64,000 bases of DNA from Chitinophagaceae bacterium UBA7600 (lineage in GTDB: Bacteria; Bacteroidota; Bacteroidia; Chitinophagales; Chitinophagaceae), in NCBI GenBank assembly GCA_002478885.1, contig DLKC01000026.1, positions 138,299-202,298 of the forward strand, read 5' to 3'. How positions within the stretch are numbered: position 1 is the first letter of the stretch; each line of letters opens with the position of its first letter. Below are positions 31,750 to 39,413 of this stretch, in pieces. The notes under the pieces are model-generated. The model worked only from the letters and a program-made list of their open reading frames with translations, searched no databases and was not told the origin of the DNA. Both the position numbers and the translations under genes were made by a program.

Positions 31750-33678
31750 TTATAGGGTAGCAGGAAACTCAATTCGTACCGTTGTGCCCTCACCCGGTGC
31801 GGAGATAATACTGCATTGCCCTTTACAGGTAATCGCACGCTGCTTCATTGTTTCTAACCCATTGCCAGATTTTACCGACGCCATGTCCATTCCGTGTCCA
31901 TCATCTTTTATCTCGAGTATCAGTTGTTTGTTTACCAGCAGCAAAGAAATACGCAAATGCCTTGCAGATGCATACTTAAGCACATTGTTTAAGGCTTCTT
32001 TACTGATAAGATAAATGCTCTTGCGCAGCTCCATGGCAAAATCCATAGTGCCGATTTTATCATCGATAACGGATTCAACCTGCAGGCCGGTCGGCGCCAC
32101 CTGTTTAAAATTTATAATAAGCTGATCCAGCTTTTCATGAAGTTTTTCGCCTTTATCGAAACGAGGGTTCATCATCCAAACTATTTCTCCCATTCGCTCT
32201 ATTACCTCCTGCGCATTGCTTGAAATTTTTTGCAATATCGGCACTGTTGAGTCCGGTTGATTCGAGGAAGCCATCTTGCTTAACAACAGAATACTGCTGA
32301 GCGAACTTCCGATATCATCGTGCAGGTCTGCTGCAATCTGGTTACGCAGCTGCACATCTTTTAATTGTTGTTTAATTTTTACCCGGTTATAGAGAAGAAA
32401 GAAAAGTATGGCGCCCAGTAAGACCGCAATTACTGAAAATATTTCGATGATACGCTGATTGGCGATTTGCTGCTCCGATATTTTCTGCTGCGCATTCAGC
32501 AGTTGAATGGTACGATCTTTTTTCTCGGTTTCATAACGGGCAAACATACTGGCCATCGAGTCTGCCCTATTTCCCGCATCGATCGAATCTCTCCAGTTAT
32601 CAAAAATCTTGTCAAACCGGTAAGCGCTTTTATAATCACCGATATCACGGTAAAGAAAACTGAGCTGTTGCGAAACTTTCTCAAGCATTTGCATGTCATG
32701 TGCCGCACTGTAATAGCTGTAAGATTCGAGCAGCAACTGCTCTGCTGGTTTGTACTGCTTTTGCATAATCAATATGCCCGCGAGATTTACTTCTTCAAAC
32801 TTTACGTTACCCGTGCTGCCAATATTTTTAAAATTGGTCAATGCATGTGCGTAGTAATAGTAGGCAGAATCGGCATGTTTTCGCTGGCCTTCTGCAAGCG
32901 CAAGCTGACTGAATGCATCTCCCATATTTTCCGCAGCGTAGGCTTCATTGGAAGTATTCTTTAAACTGTCTCTAAAAATTATAAAGGCACGCCTGTAATA
33001 ACTCAGGGCAGAATCAAAATTATTTTCAAGCAAACAAATGGCCCCGTACGAAGAATAAGAGTCGCCTAAATAATTAAGAGCCCCCAGTTTTGAAAAAGCA
33101 CTAATGCCTGATCTAAGACTTTCTTTGGCTCTCTTATAGTCACCCATAGTGCGATACAAAATACCAACCTGCTTATCAATGTAAGCAATGCTTTTAGCGT
33201 TGCCCGCTTTTTCAAAAATTGTGCGGGCTGGTAACAAACAGTTCAACGCTTTCTCATAATTCTTTGTTTCGTTATAAACCGAACTTAGATTCGCAAGACA
33301 CTTAGCTTCGTAGTTGCTGTTATTTGTGTTATGATAGATATCCCTGGCACGCGTTAAATATTTTTCCGCAGAATCATTTCTCCCAAGTTTAAAATAACAC
33401 CAGCCCGCAGAACTGTAGCCTGCGGCCAATACATCCGAGTTCTTAAGCGCACCGGCTATGCCGATCGACTGGTTTGCCAGAAAGAGTGCGCTGTCCGGCT
33501 TTTGAGAAGCAACTATAAAAGATAGTTTGGCAAGAGTAAGGCCTCGCTCAACAGGCGTTGTTGCGTGAGCAAGTGTGGCGCGTAAAGAATCTTCGTCCTG
33601 CGCGGTGGCAGAAAAACCTGTATATAATCCCAGGATAAGCAGAACAGCAAATGCAACCCGTGAAAGCCTGATGTTCAT
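31750..33678 (-). CDS. NarX-type sensor histidine kinase with TPR sensor domain
   Basis: A 642-residue kinase. The N-terminal signal peptide (to about residue 26) is followed by a region of tetratricopeptide repeats (about 60-370, with recurring AxxxxxxA and CYFKLGRNDSAEKYL, ALNCLLPARTIFEKAG units), a transmembrane helix at about 403-423, then HisKA_3 with phospho-acceptor His453 in ADLHDDIGSS, and the HATPase domain ending in KDDGHGMD and GNGLETMKQRA. Kinases with TPRs outside the membrane are typical in Bacteroidota; what they sense is not known. It is translated before the regulator at 31059, with only 40 bp between, and both are on one operon. Confidence 0.93.
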   Translation of the reverse strand: MNIRLSRVAFAVLLILGLYTGFSATAQDEDSLRATLAHATTPVERGLTLAKLSFIVASQKPDSALFLANQSIGIAGALKNSDVLAAGYSSAGWCYFKLGRNDSAEKYLTRARDIYHNTNNSNYEAKCLANLSSVYNETKNYEKALNCLLPARTIFEKAGNAKSIAYIDKQVGILYRTMGDYKRAKESLRSGISAFSKLGALNYLGDSYSSYGAICLLENNFDSALSYYRRAFIIFRDSLKNTSNEAYAAENMGDAFSQLALAEGQRKHADSAYYYYAHALTNFKNIGSTGNVKFEEVNLAGILIMQKQYKPAEQLLLESYSYYSAAHDMQMLEKVSQQLSFLYRDIGDYKSAYRFDKIFDNWRDSIDAGNRADSMASMFARYETEKKDRTIQLLNAQQKISEQQIANQRIIEIFSVIAVLLGAILFFLLYNRVKIKQQLKDVQLRNQIAADLHDDIGSSLSSILLLSKMASSNQPDSTVPILQKISSNAQEVIERMGEIVWMMNPRFDKGEKLHEKLDQLIINFKQVAPTGLQVESVIDDKIGTMDFAMELRKSIYLISKEALNNVLKYASARHLRISLLLVNKQLILEIKDDGHGMDMASVKSGNGLETMKQRAITCKGQCSIISAPGEGTTVRIEFPATL

Positions 33679-33765
33679 AATATGTTATTGTTCGGCAGAC
33701 TAGCTGTTGCATAAAGTAAAGAAACTATCATCACATGAACGGAAAAAGGATATACAATCACTGAA

Positions 33766-33830
33766 ACATTTTTTAGGCCCGGCGTCAACAACCTTTATTC
33801 ACCGTCCCTTGCGTCGCACACTTCAGCGCT
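33766..33830 (-). repeat. Dispersed repeat, reverse copy (core 33808-33819)
   Basis: TTTTTTAGGCCCGGC, then CCTTGCGTCGCACACTTCAG. It lies between the start of the kinase gene and the stop of the GNAT gene. Confidence 0.8.
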
Positions 33831-33886
33831 AACAACAATATTCAGCAAATACCCGCCTTTTGTTGCTGAGGATTCAACAGCCTATT

Positions 33887-34366
33887 TTATGCCAGCCATG
33901 CCATGAAAGCCTCATCAACATATCTGTCTTCGCTTTTCAGGTAGCTGAATTTTTTAAACACGCCTTCTTTTTCGAACCCCGCTTTTTCGTAAAGTGCTAT
34001 GGCTTTTTGGTTGCCTGTTGCAACACTTAACTCCACCCGTAATAAACCGATTGCTTTTGCATAAGCAATCGCCTCGGTAAGCATTGTAAAGCCATATCCT
34101 CTTCCTGCGAAGGCAGGATCAATCGCTACGCCGCCCAGGTACGCAATATGCGCGTTGCGATATTGTAACGGAATAAGCTTAAACATTCCTATGGGCTCGC
34201 CACCATATTCAAAAACATACTTCACTCCTTTGCTGAGCAGCTCATCGAAGATTGGTTTGAAAGAATTTGCATCCATCATTTCATATAAAAGAAAAGGGTT
34301 GACCTGTGGATGCATGTATAGTTTGTAGAGATAATTGAAGTCAGCAGCAGTTGCTTTGCGTATCAT
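33887..34366 (-). CDS. GNAT-family N-acetyltransferase
   Basis: A 159-residue GNAT acetyltransferase. The acetyl-CoA loop is VAIDPAFAGRGYGFTMLTEAIAYA (about 95-118), with the R/Q-x-x-G-x-G/A pattern, and ALYEKAGFEKEGVFK is the usual C-terminal alpha-beta end. It acetylates an amine of an unknown small molecule or protein in the cytoplasm. A TATCTTTG box on the minus strand (34391-34398) 25 bp upstream of the ATG fits a promoter. The gene is flanked on both sides by dispersed-repeat copies. Confidence 0.9.
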   Translation of the reverse strand: MIRKATAADFNYLYKLYMHPQVNPFLLYEMMDANSFKPIFDELLSKGVKYVFEYGGEPIGMFKLIPLQYRNAHIAYLGGVAIDPAFAGRGYGFTMLTEAIAYAKAIGLLRVELSVATGNQKAIALYEKAGFEKEGVFKKFSYLKSEDRYVDEAFMAWLA

Positions 34367-34390
34367 AAAATATTTTGTTTACAAGCGGTG

Positions 34391-34398
34391 CAAAGATA
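34391..34398 (-). promoter_or_regulatory. Candidate promoter -7 box of the GNAT gene
   Basis: The minus strand reads TATCTTTG, an exact TAnnTTTG match 25 bp before the start codon. No TTG at the usual distance was found. Confidence 0.4.
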
Positions 34399-34424
34399 GC
34401 AACCAGGCTGTTGCCATAATACCT

Positions 34425-34480
34425 GAAAGTACAAGTGAGTGACACAACTAAGGTGCCATGAAATACTTTTGCCGGCCTCA
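34425..34480 (+). repeat. Dispersed repeat, forward copy, variant B (core 34435-34448)
   Basis: GAAAGTACAA before GTGAGTGACACAAC, followed by AAGGTGCC. It is one of five variant-B copies in the window and lies upstream of the GNAT gene. Confidence 0.75.
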
Positions 34481-34587
34481 GAGAATATATTGATGATTTT
34501 ATACCAATGAAAATGGTGATGCTATCAGAAATGCGTTAACTGTAATAATTTCGAGCCCGTGCTATGCAAAAAATAGATTTTATTGTC

Positions 34588-35721
34588 CTACCAGAATGCC
34601 GGCCGCTTATTAACTCCGTCGTGCTCCCTGCAATCGAGACACTCTTTTCGGGCGATTGCAATACCACCGCTAACAAAGTACCATGGAGCATAAGCCGGAT
34701 CAGGATAATCGTAAATGCGAAAATCGACCGGATTTTGCGGAATAAAAATTGGCGGGCATTCGTTTCGGGCCAATACCCAATCGGTGAGCTCTCGATTGCT
34801 TATAAAAATTCTATATTGTTTTGGCGCCGCCCCGCTAATGTAACCAATTACAGGTTCGCCGGGATTGGACAAAGAATGAATATTTGTGTTCAATTGACCG
34901 GGTTGCAAGTCGAACAATCCACCACGGTTCTGCGAGTTTTTTTCAACTATTTGCCAGTATTCGTAGGCGCCAGCAGAAATACCGATTTGCGTTACAAGCA
35001 TGCTGTATCTTACTGCAAGTCGTTCATCGTTTCGGGGGATGGTCGCAATTTTTTGATTATTGATTACATCGTGGCTCAGAGCCAAAGAAGAGCCAATCAA
35101 AACATCGGTCGATAAATCGCTTTTCCAGCATGAGTCAGTCTGGTTTGTAACATCGCTGACGAAGATCAGGTTGTTTGCAACACCATAAACGGTTTCCAAT
35201 GCAGAATTGTATTGCCAGGTTTCCGCATAAGTCCATTTATAATAACGCGTGTTATTGAGCGGGTCATGGGTATAGAGGTAAACATTCAGGTCATTGGGCT
35301 GTGCCCAAGTTACAGAGTCTATCGCAGGCGTTTGAATGCCCGCCACAAAGTCGGAGTTATATTGTCCCCCCCTCGAGGTTGTAATAACCAGTTGATAGGT
35401 TTTTGTGTTGTCGAGATTTAAAGGTGCACTGCTGTAAATTCCGCTTCCGTTTGATGTCAAAGTATATATAGTCCCGTTATCACTTTTAATGGAAACGCTG
35501 GCATTTAACTCAGGCTCGCTGATGACAGTAGAATCAGTGAGATTGCGGGAACGGCCTAGTGTTATTGTGGTAGATTGATTAGCACCTGTATTGATAAACC
35601 CGTCAACCACGAGATAATTGTTTCCGCTCTCCAGTTCCGGGGGATGGTAGGACTTTACACATTGCAGACCCACGCAGGCAATAAGTATGAAAAGATAATA
35701 TGTTAAACTACGATTATTCAT
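34588..35721 (-). CDS. DUF4249 lipoprotein (last gene of receptor operon)
   Basis: A 377-residue lipoprotein (lipobox ending at Cys21, VGLQC). The mature part is DUF4249: NNYLVVDGFINTG, ITLGRSRNLTDS, LNLDNTKTYQLVI, TPAIDSVTW, TRYYKWTYAETWQY, NRGGLFDLQPGQL, and IFIPQNPVDFRIYDY. It ends in KECLDCREHDGVNKRP, with a C-x2-C pair. DUF4249 proteins usually sit next to TonB-dependent receptors and are thought of as surface partner lipoproteins; no ligand is known. It is very similar throughout to the 38270 protein, so it is a duplicate. It is the last gene of a minus-strand operon starting at 42906, 47 bp after the macroglobulin-like gene. Confidence 0.88.
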   Translation of the reverse strand: MNNRSLTYYLFILIACVGLQCVKSYHPPELESGNNYLVVDGFINTGANQSTTITLGRSRNLTDSTVISEPELNASVSIKSDNGTIYTLTSNGSGIYSSAPLNLDNTKTYQLVITTSRGGQYNSDFVAGIQTPAIDSVTWAQPNDLNVYLYTHDPLNNTRYYKWTYAETWQYNSALETVYGVANNLIFVSDVTNQTDSCWKSDLSTDVLIGSSLALSHDVINNQKIATIPRNDERLAVRYSMLVTQIGISAGAYEYWQIVEKNSQNRGGLFDLQPGQLNTNIHSLSNPGEPVIGYISGAAPKQYRIFISNRELTDWVLARNECPPIFIPQNPVDFRIYDYPDPAYAPWYFVSGGIAIARKECLDCREHDGVNKRPAFW

Positions 35722-35768
35722 TAAAATTGATAGTGTTTAATACAATAATCATAAGGAAAAAACAGCGG

Positions 35769-38156
35769 TTACTTTACAACAGTGAAAGTAATGATGCTAC
35801 TGCCGGTCAAGCCATCTATGGTAATGCCCTGCACTACACATGCAAACTTTCCGGTAACATCAGATGTATAAAAAGTAAGCTGCGCATTTCCGTTAGGCCC
35901 CGTTTTGATTTCCGGTTCCCAGTATAAAACATTGCGAAGATCGGGCAGTCGGCTGCTGCGCTTATTATCGTCTGTATATCCCGGCGAATAAAATTCACGT
36001 TGTTGCTGCAAACCATCGAACTCCACGACAACTTCCCCCTCATTTAACGGAAAACCGGCAAGGTCGCCTTTGTAGGTTGTGTAACTGACGATGCCATTGG
36101 TACTGAAATTTTGAAAATAATACTTTCTTGCCATTACCTCGAGCTTCTTTATTTTGAGCGGATCAAAAGCGACAACTTCGTTGGTATTAAGAACAGGTAG
36201 CCCATCGACAAGCACAAGGGGATCATCGTCAAAAAAAACATCGTACAAACTGTTGTGTACCCGGTAATGAAATTGCTGCGCATCCTTCTTTACGCGCACC
36301 GAGCTAACATATTCCCGCATTACTTCCTCCATTGTAATGAACCGGGTATAGTCGTCGAGATAATAACGCTTATCTGGTTTCCCGTAGAAAACACTGGTAT
36401 CGCTGTTTAATACATAGGCCTGCTGCTTTTCTTCAAAGAGGTAAGCATTATCGGCCTGCATATCTATGCTACGCTTCAACAATTGATCTTTCCATTTTTC
36501 GGGCATTTGAAACGCCGAAACTGTTAGAGGAAAGCTGTCTGCATAGGCAGGCACCAGTTCTACTTTGCAATTGCTATCGGCAGCTTTTACAATGATGGTG
36601 CCGGAGCTGTAGAAACGCTTTGCGTTAAAAACAACTGATCCATCAACAGTACTATTGGTTGCGGATAGCTGAAAATGTTCACCAGGCACAGTTAAAAAAG
36701 CAAGAACGTTTTGTGTGGCTATGCCACTGCGCTTATGGATGACTTTGCCATTAACAATCATTCCTTCCCTCTCAGGCAGGAACTGGAAAAAAGGCTTTTT
36801 GTTCTGCAAAACATTTTCCCATTTAAATCGTCTCCAGCCCTGGGTTAACATTAAATTATCCGCGGCATCAACGGCTTCCTTATCGTTACTGAAATAAAAT
36901 CCGGGCTGATTAATATTGCCTCTTAATTCCGAGCTTAAATACAAATAGTTTTGGATATCGTTATAATCCGCACCTTGCAAAGAATCAAGCATAAAAACCG
37001 ACATCGACATGTTCGCCCGCTGAGGCATATTCGCAACATTGGGCAACTCTAATGAAATAGTAACAGGCTTGCGTGCCTGGTAATTGTCCTGGCCGATTTT
37101 TGTAACGATATTCAATTTTAATTGTGGATTCTTAAAGAAAAGTCTTTCACAAATTGGCTGTCTCGATGCATTAAAAATCGTTAGCTGGCTTACCCCATCT
37201 GCGAGCTTACTTTTATCGACCATAAAAATGCAAGTGCCATTGCTAAAGTTTTTTTGTTGAAAATCTTTCACGAGGTTCCTGGATTGCGCAAGCATAAACA
37301 CCACCTCATTGCCAGCCTCCATATTGGAAGTAACGGTAAGTTGTAGTTGTGCCTCGTTTATATTTTCCAGTTGCATTACAACACCGTGCGTATAAGCGGT
37401 CGGCAACTTGCAGGTAATTGTGGTGTCGGCCAGTTTAACAACCGCCGTATATAAATCGCCTTTTAGTGGTTTGAACATGAAATTGCCCATGCCCGATCTT
37501 AATGATTGAAAAGAAGCAACAACTTTGTTTTCCTTATCCATCACCGAGCCTTTGCAATCTACAGGTTCACCAAAACGGTCGACCACTTTAAATGCAACCT
37601 TCGACATAATGCCCTCAACGAGATTTCCTCCTTCAGGGAAAAACTGAACATAGCTGCTGTTAACAGTTGGCTGCTCTTTGACAAATGCAGGCTTAAGCGT
37701 ATTAACAATTGTTACCTGCTGGTGATAATAAAACTGCGGGTCAAAATTCCGCATCCAGCTGGTATACGCAACAAGTGTGTAGTTGCCAGACTGCAGGTAG
37801 GTAGGTAATATAAAAGAACCGCTGCCCAACCCTTCACTCAAGTCAATTTTGCTGCGGAGTGCCGCCTTCCCCTCGTTGTTTATTAATTCAACGTACCCAA
37901 TTTTGCTAAGGACCGATGGCGCAAAGTAAAACTCATCAACACAGTATAATTTAAACCACATACTTTCACCGGCCAGGTAAAAAGATTTATCAGTATGCAC
38001 AAATATTTTCTCGTTGAAATGACTGGCCTGGTACTCCTCAAAATTTTTTACAACTTCATCACTAAAGCTTTGCTGCGAAAATGAATGGAAACATAGGATA
38101 CAGCACCCCAGCAAACCTATTGCCCTTCTATACAAATAATGTAGAAAAAGTTTCAT
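35769..38156 (-). CDS. Exported macroglobulin-like (MG2) protein with plug-like segment
   Basis: A 795-residue exported protein; the start at 38156 begins a signal peptide and avoids reading through the upstream gene and a repeat. Residues near 30-150 form a macroglobulin-type MG domain (KIFVHTDKSFYLAGESMWFKLY, SGNYTLVAYTSWMRNF), and more beta domains follow to about residue 560. Around 650-710, DPLVLVDGLPVLNTNEV, FDPLKIKKLEVM and NGIVSYTTYKGD match the plug domain of TonB-dependent receptors (compare DPLVVIDG and INPNDIESIEVLK). The end, PNGNAQLTFYTSDVTGKFACVVQGI, is again alpha-2-macroglobulin-like. There is no barrel and no thioester motif. It sits between two DUF4249 genes in the receptor operon. 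Confidence 0.8.
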   Translation of the reverse strand: MKLFLHYLYRRAIGLLGCCILCFHSFSQQSFSDEVVKNFEEYQASHFNEKIFVHTDKSFYLAGESMWFKLYCVDEFYFAPSVLSKIGYVELINNEGKAALRSKIDLSEGLGSGSFILPTYLQSGNYTLVAYTSWMRNFDPQFYYHQQVTIVNTLKPAFVKEQPTVNSSYVQFFPEGGNLVEGIMSKVAFKVVDRFGEPVDCKGSVMDKENKVVASFQSLRSGMGNFMFKPLKGDLYTAVVKLADTTITCKLPTAYTHGVVMQLENINEAQLQLTVTSNMEAGNEVVFMLAQSRNLVKDFQQKNFSNGTCIFMVDKSKLADGVSQLTIFNASRQPICERLFFKNPQLKLNIVTKIGQDNYQARKPVTISLELPNVANMPQRANMSMSVFMLDSLQGADYNDIQNYLYLSSELRGNINQPGFYFSNDKEAVDAADNLMLTQGWRRFKWENVLQNKKPFFQFLPEREGMIVNGKVIHKRSGIATQNVLAFLTVPGEHFQLSATNSTVDGSVVFNAKRFYSSGTIIVKAADSNCKVELVPAYADSFPLTVSAFQMPEKWKDQLLKRSIDMQADNAYLFEEKQQAYVLNSDTSVFYGKPDKRYYLDDYTRFITMEEVMREYVSSVRVKKDAQQFHYRVHNSLYDVFFDDDPLVLVDGLPVLNTNEVVAFDPLKIKKLEVMARKYYFQNFSTNGIVSYTTYKGDLAGFPLNEGEVVVEFDGLQQQREFYSPGYTDDNKRSSRLPDLRNVLYWEPEIKTGPNGNAQLTFYTSDVTGKFACVVQGITIDGLTGSSIITFTVVK

Positions 38157-38169
38157 TGAATACCAGCTT

Positions 38170-38215
38170 TGATATTTCATAGCATCTTCGTTGCGTCGCA
38201 AGCACTTCAACTGCG
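38170..38215 (-). repeat. Dispersed repeat, reverse copy (core 38190-38205)
   Basis: GATATTTCATAGCATCTTCG followed by TTGCGTCGCAAGCACTTCAA, the core split by a small insertion. It lies inside the 113-bp gap between two genes of the DUF4249 operon. Confidence 0.75.
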
Positions 38216-38269
38216 GTAGTAGTGGCATACAAACAATACTAATATTATTAATTTTTTCAGTCTCCTGCA

Positions 38270-39406
38270 TTACCAATAACCTGGCCTTTTATTAACGCCG
38301 CCATGCAACCTGCAATCAAGACATTCCTTGTGTACAATGGCAATACCACCACCGGTTACAAAATACCACGGCGCATACTCCGGGTCTTCATAATCGAAAA
38401 TCCTGAAGTCAACAGGATTTTGTGGAATAAACATGAGAGCGCAATCACTTTCAGCTATCTTCCAGTTATTAAGTTCACTATTGTTAATAAAAATCCTGAG
38501 CTGCTGTGATGTCGCTGCACTAACAAAACCGATTACAGGTTCATTCGGATTTGACAGTGAATGAATATTTCCGCCCAACTGTCCAGGCTGCAAATCAAAC
38601 AGTCCTCCCCGATTTTGCGAATTCTCCTGAACTATTTGCCAGTATTGATAAGCCTCAGACGAAATGCCTGTTTGTGTTACAAGCATACTGTAACGAATGC
38701 CCAACCGCTCGTCATTTTGAGGAATCATTTTAATCTTTTGATGATCGATCACATCCTGGCTTAAGGCCACAGACGAACCAATCAGCACATCAGTCGATAC
38801 ATCATTTTTCCAACATGAATCAATCTGGTTGGTAGTATCACAGATAAAGACCAGGTTGTTTGCAACGTCGTATAAAGTAGAAAGCTGCGAATTGTATTGC
38901 CATGTTTCCGCATATGTCCATTTATAGTAATGCGTTTTATTTGCCGGATCGTGCGTATATAAGTAAATGCCCAGGTTATCAGGCTGCTCCCATGTCAGTG
39001 AGTCTATCGCAGGTGTTTGAATACTAGCAACAAACTCAGAATTATATTGCTCGCCATTTGAAGTTTCAATTACCAGCTGATAAGATATCGAATTGTCCAG
39101 GCTGAGAGGAGCACTTGTGTACACGCCGTCACCGTTTGAAGCCAGGGGATAAGTGTTGCCATTATCGCTTTTAATAGTAACAGTTGCATTCAATTCAGGC
39201 TGACTGATAACTGTAGAGTCATTTAAATTTCTTGCCCTTCCTAGTGTTATTCTCGTTGCCTGATCAGCACCTGTATTTATAAAACCATCAACTACCAGGT
39301 AATTGTTCCCTCGTTGGAACACCGGGGGGTTGTAAGGCTTTACACATTGCAGGCTCATCATTGAAACAAGCACAGCCACACAATATCTTAAACTATAACG
39401 ATTCAT
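38270..39406 (-). CDS. DUF4249 lipoprotein (first copy in operon)
   Basis: A 378-residue lipoprotein (lipobox ending at Cys21, MSLQC); the start at 39406 is chosen because it begins the signal and leaves 7 bp to the receptor stop codon. It has the same DUF4249 body as the 34588 protein (NNYLVVDGFINTGADQAT, TPAIDSLTWEQP, HYYKWTYAETWQYNS, NRGGLFDLQPGQLGG, CALMFIPQNPVDFRIF) and ends in KECLDCRLHGGVNKRPGYW with the C-x2-C pair. It follows the STN-type receptor directly, the common arrangement for this family, so it is the likely surface partner of that receptor. Confidence 0.9.
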   Translation of the reverse strand: MNRYSLRYCVAVLVSMMSLQCVKPYNPPVFQRGNNYLVVDGFINTGADQATRITLGRARNLNDSTVISQPELNATVTIKSDNGNTYPLASNGDGVYTSAPLSLDNSISYQLVIETSNGEQYNSEFVASIQTPAIDSLTWEQPDNLGIYLYTHDPANKTHYYKWTYAETWQYNSQLSTLYDVANNLVFICDTTNQIDSCWKNDVSTDVLIGSSVALSQDVIDHQKIKMIPQNDERLGIRYSMLVTQTGISSEAYQYWQIVQENSQNRGGLFDLQPGQLGGNIHSLSNPNEPVIGFVSAATSQQLRIFINNSELNNWKIAESDCALMFIPQNPVDFRIFDYEDPEYAPWYFVTGGGIAIVHKECLDCRLHGGVNKRPGYW

Positions 39407-39413
39407 TAAGGCC

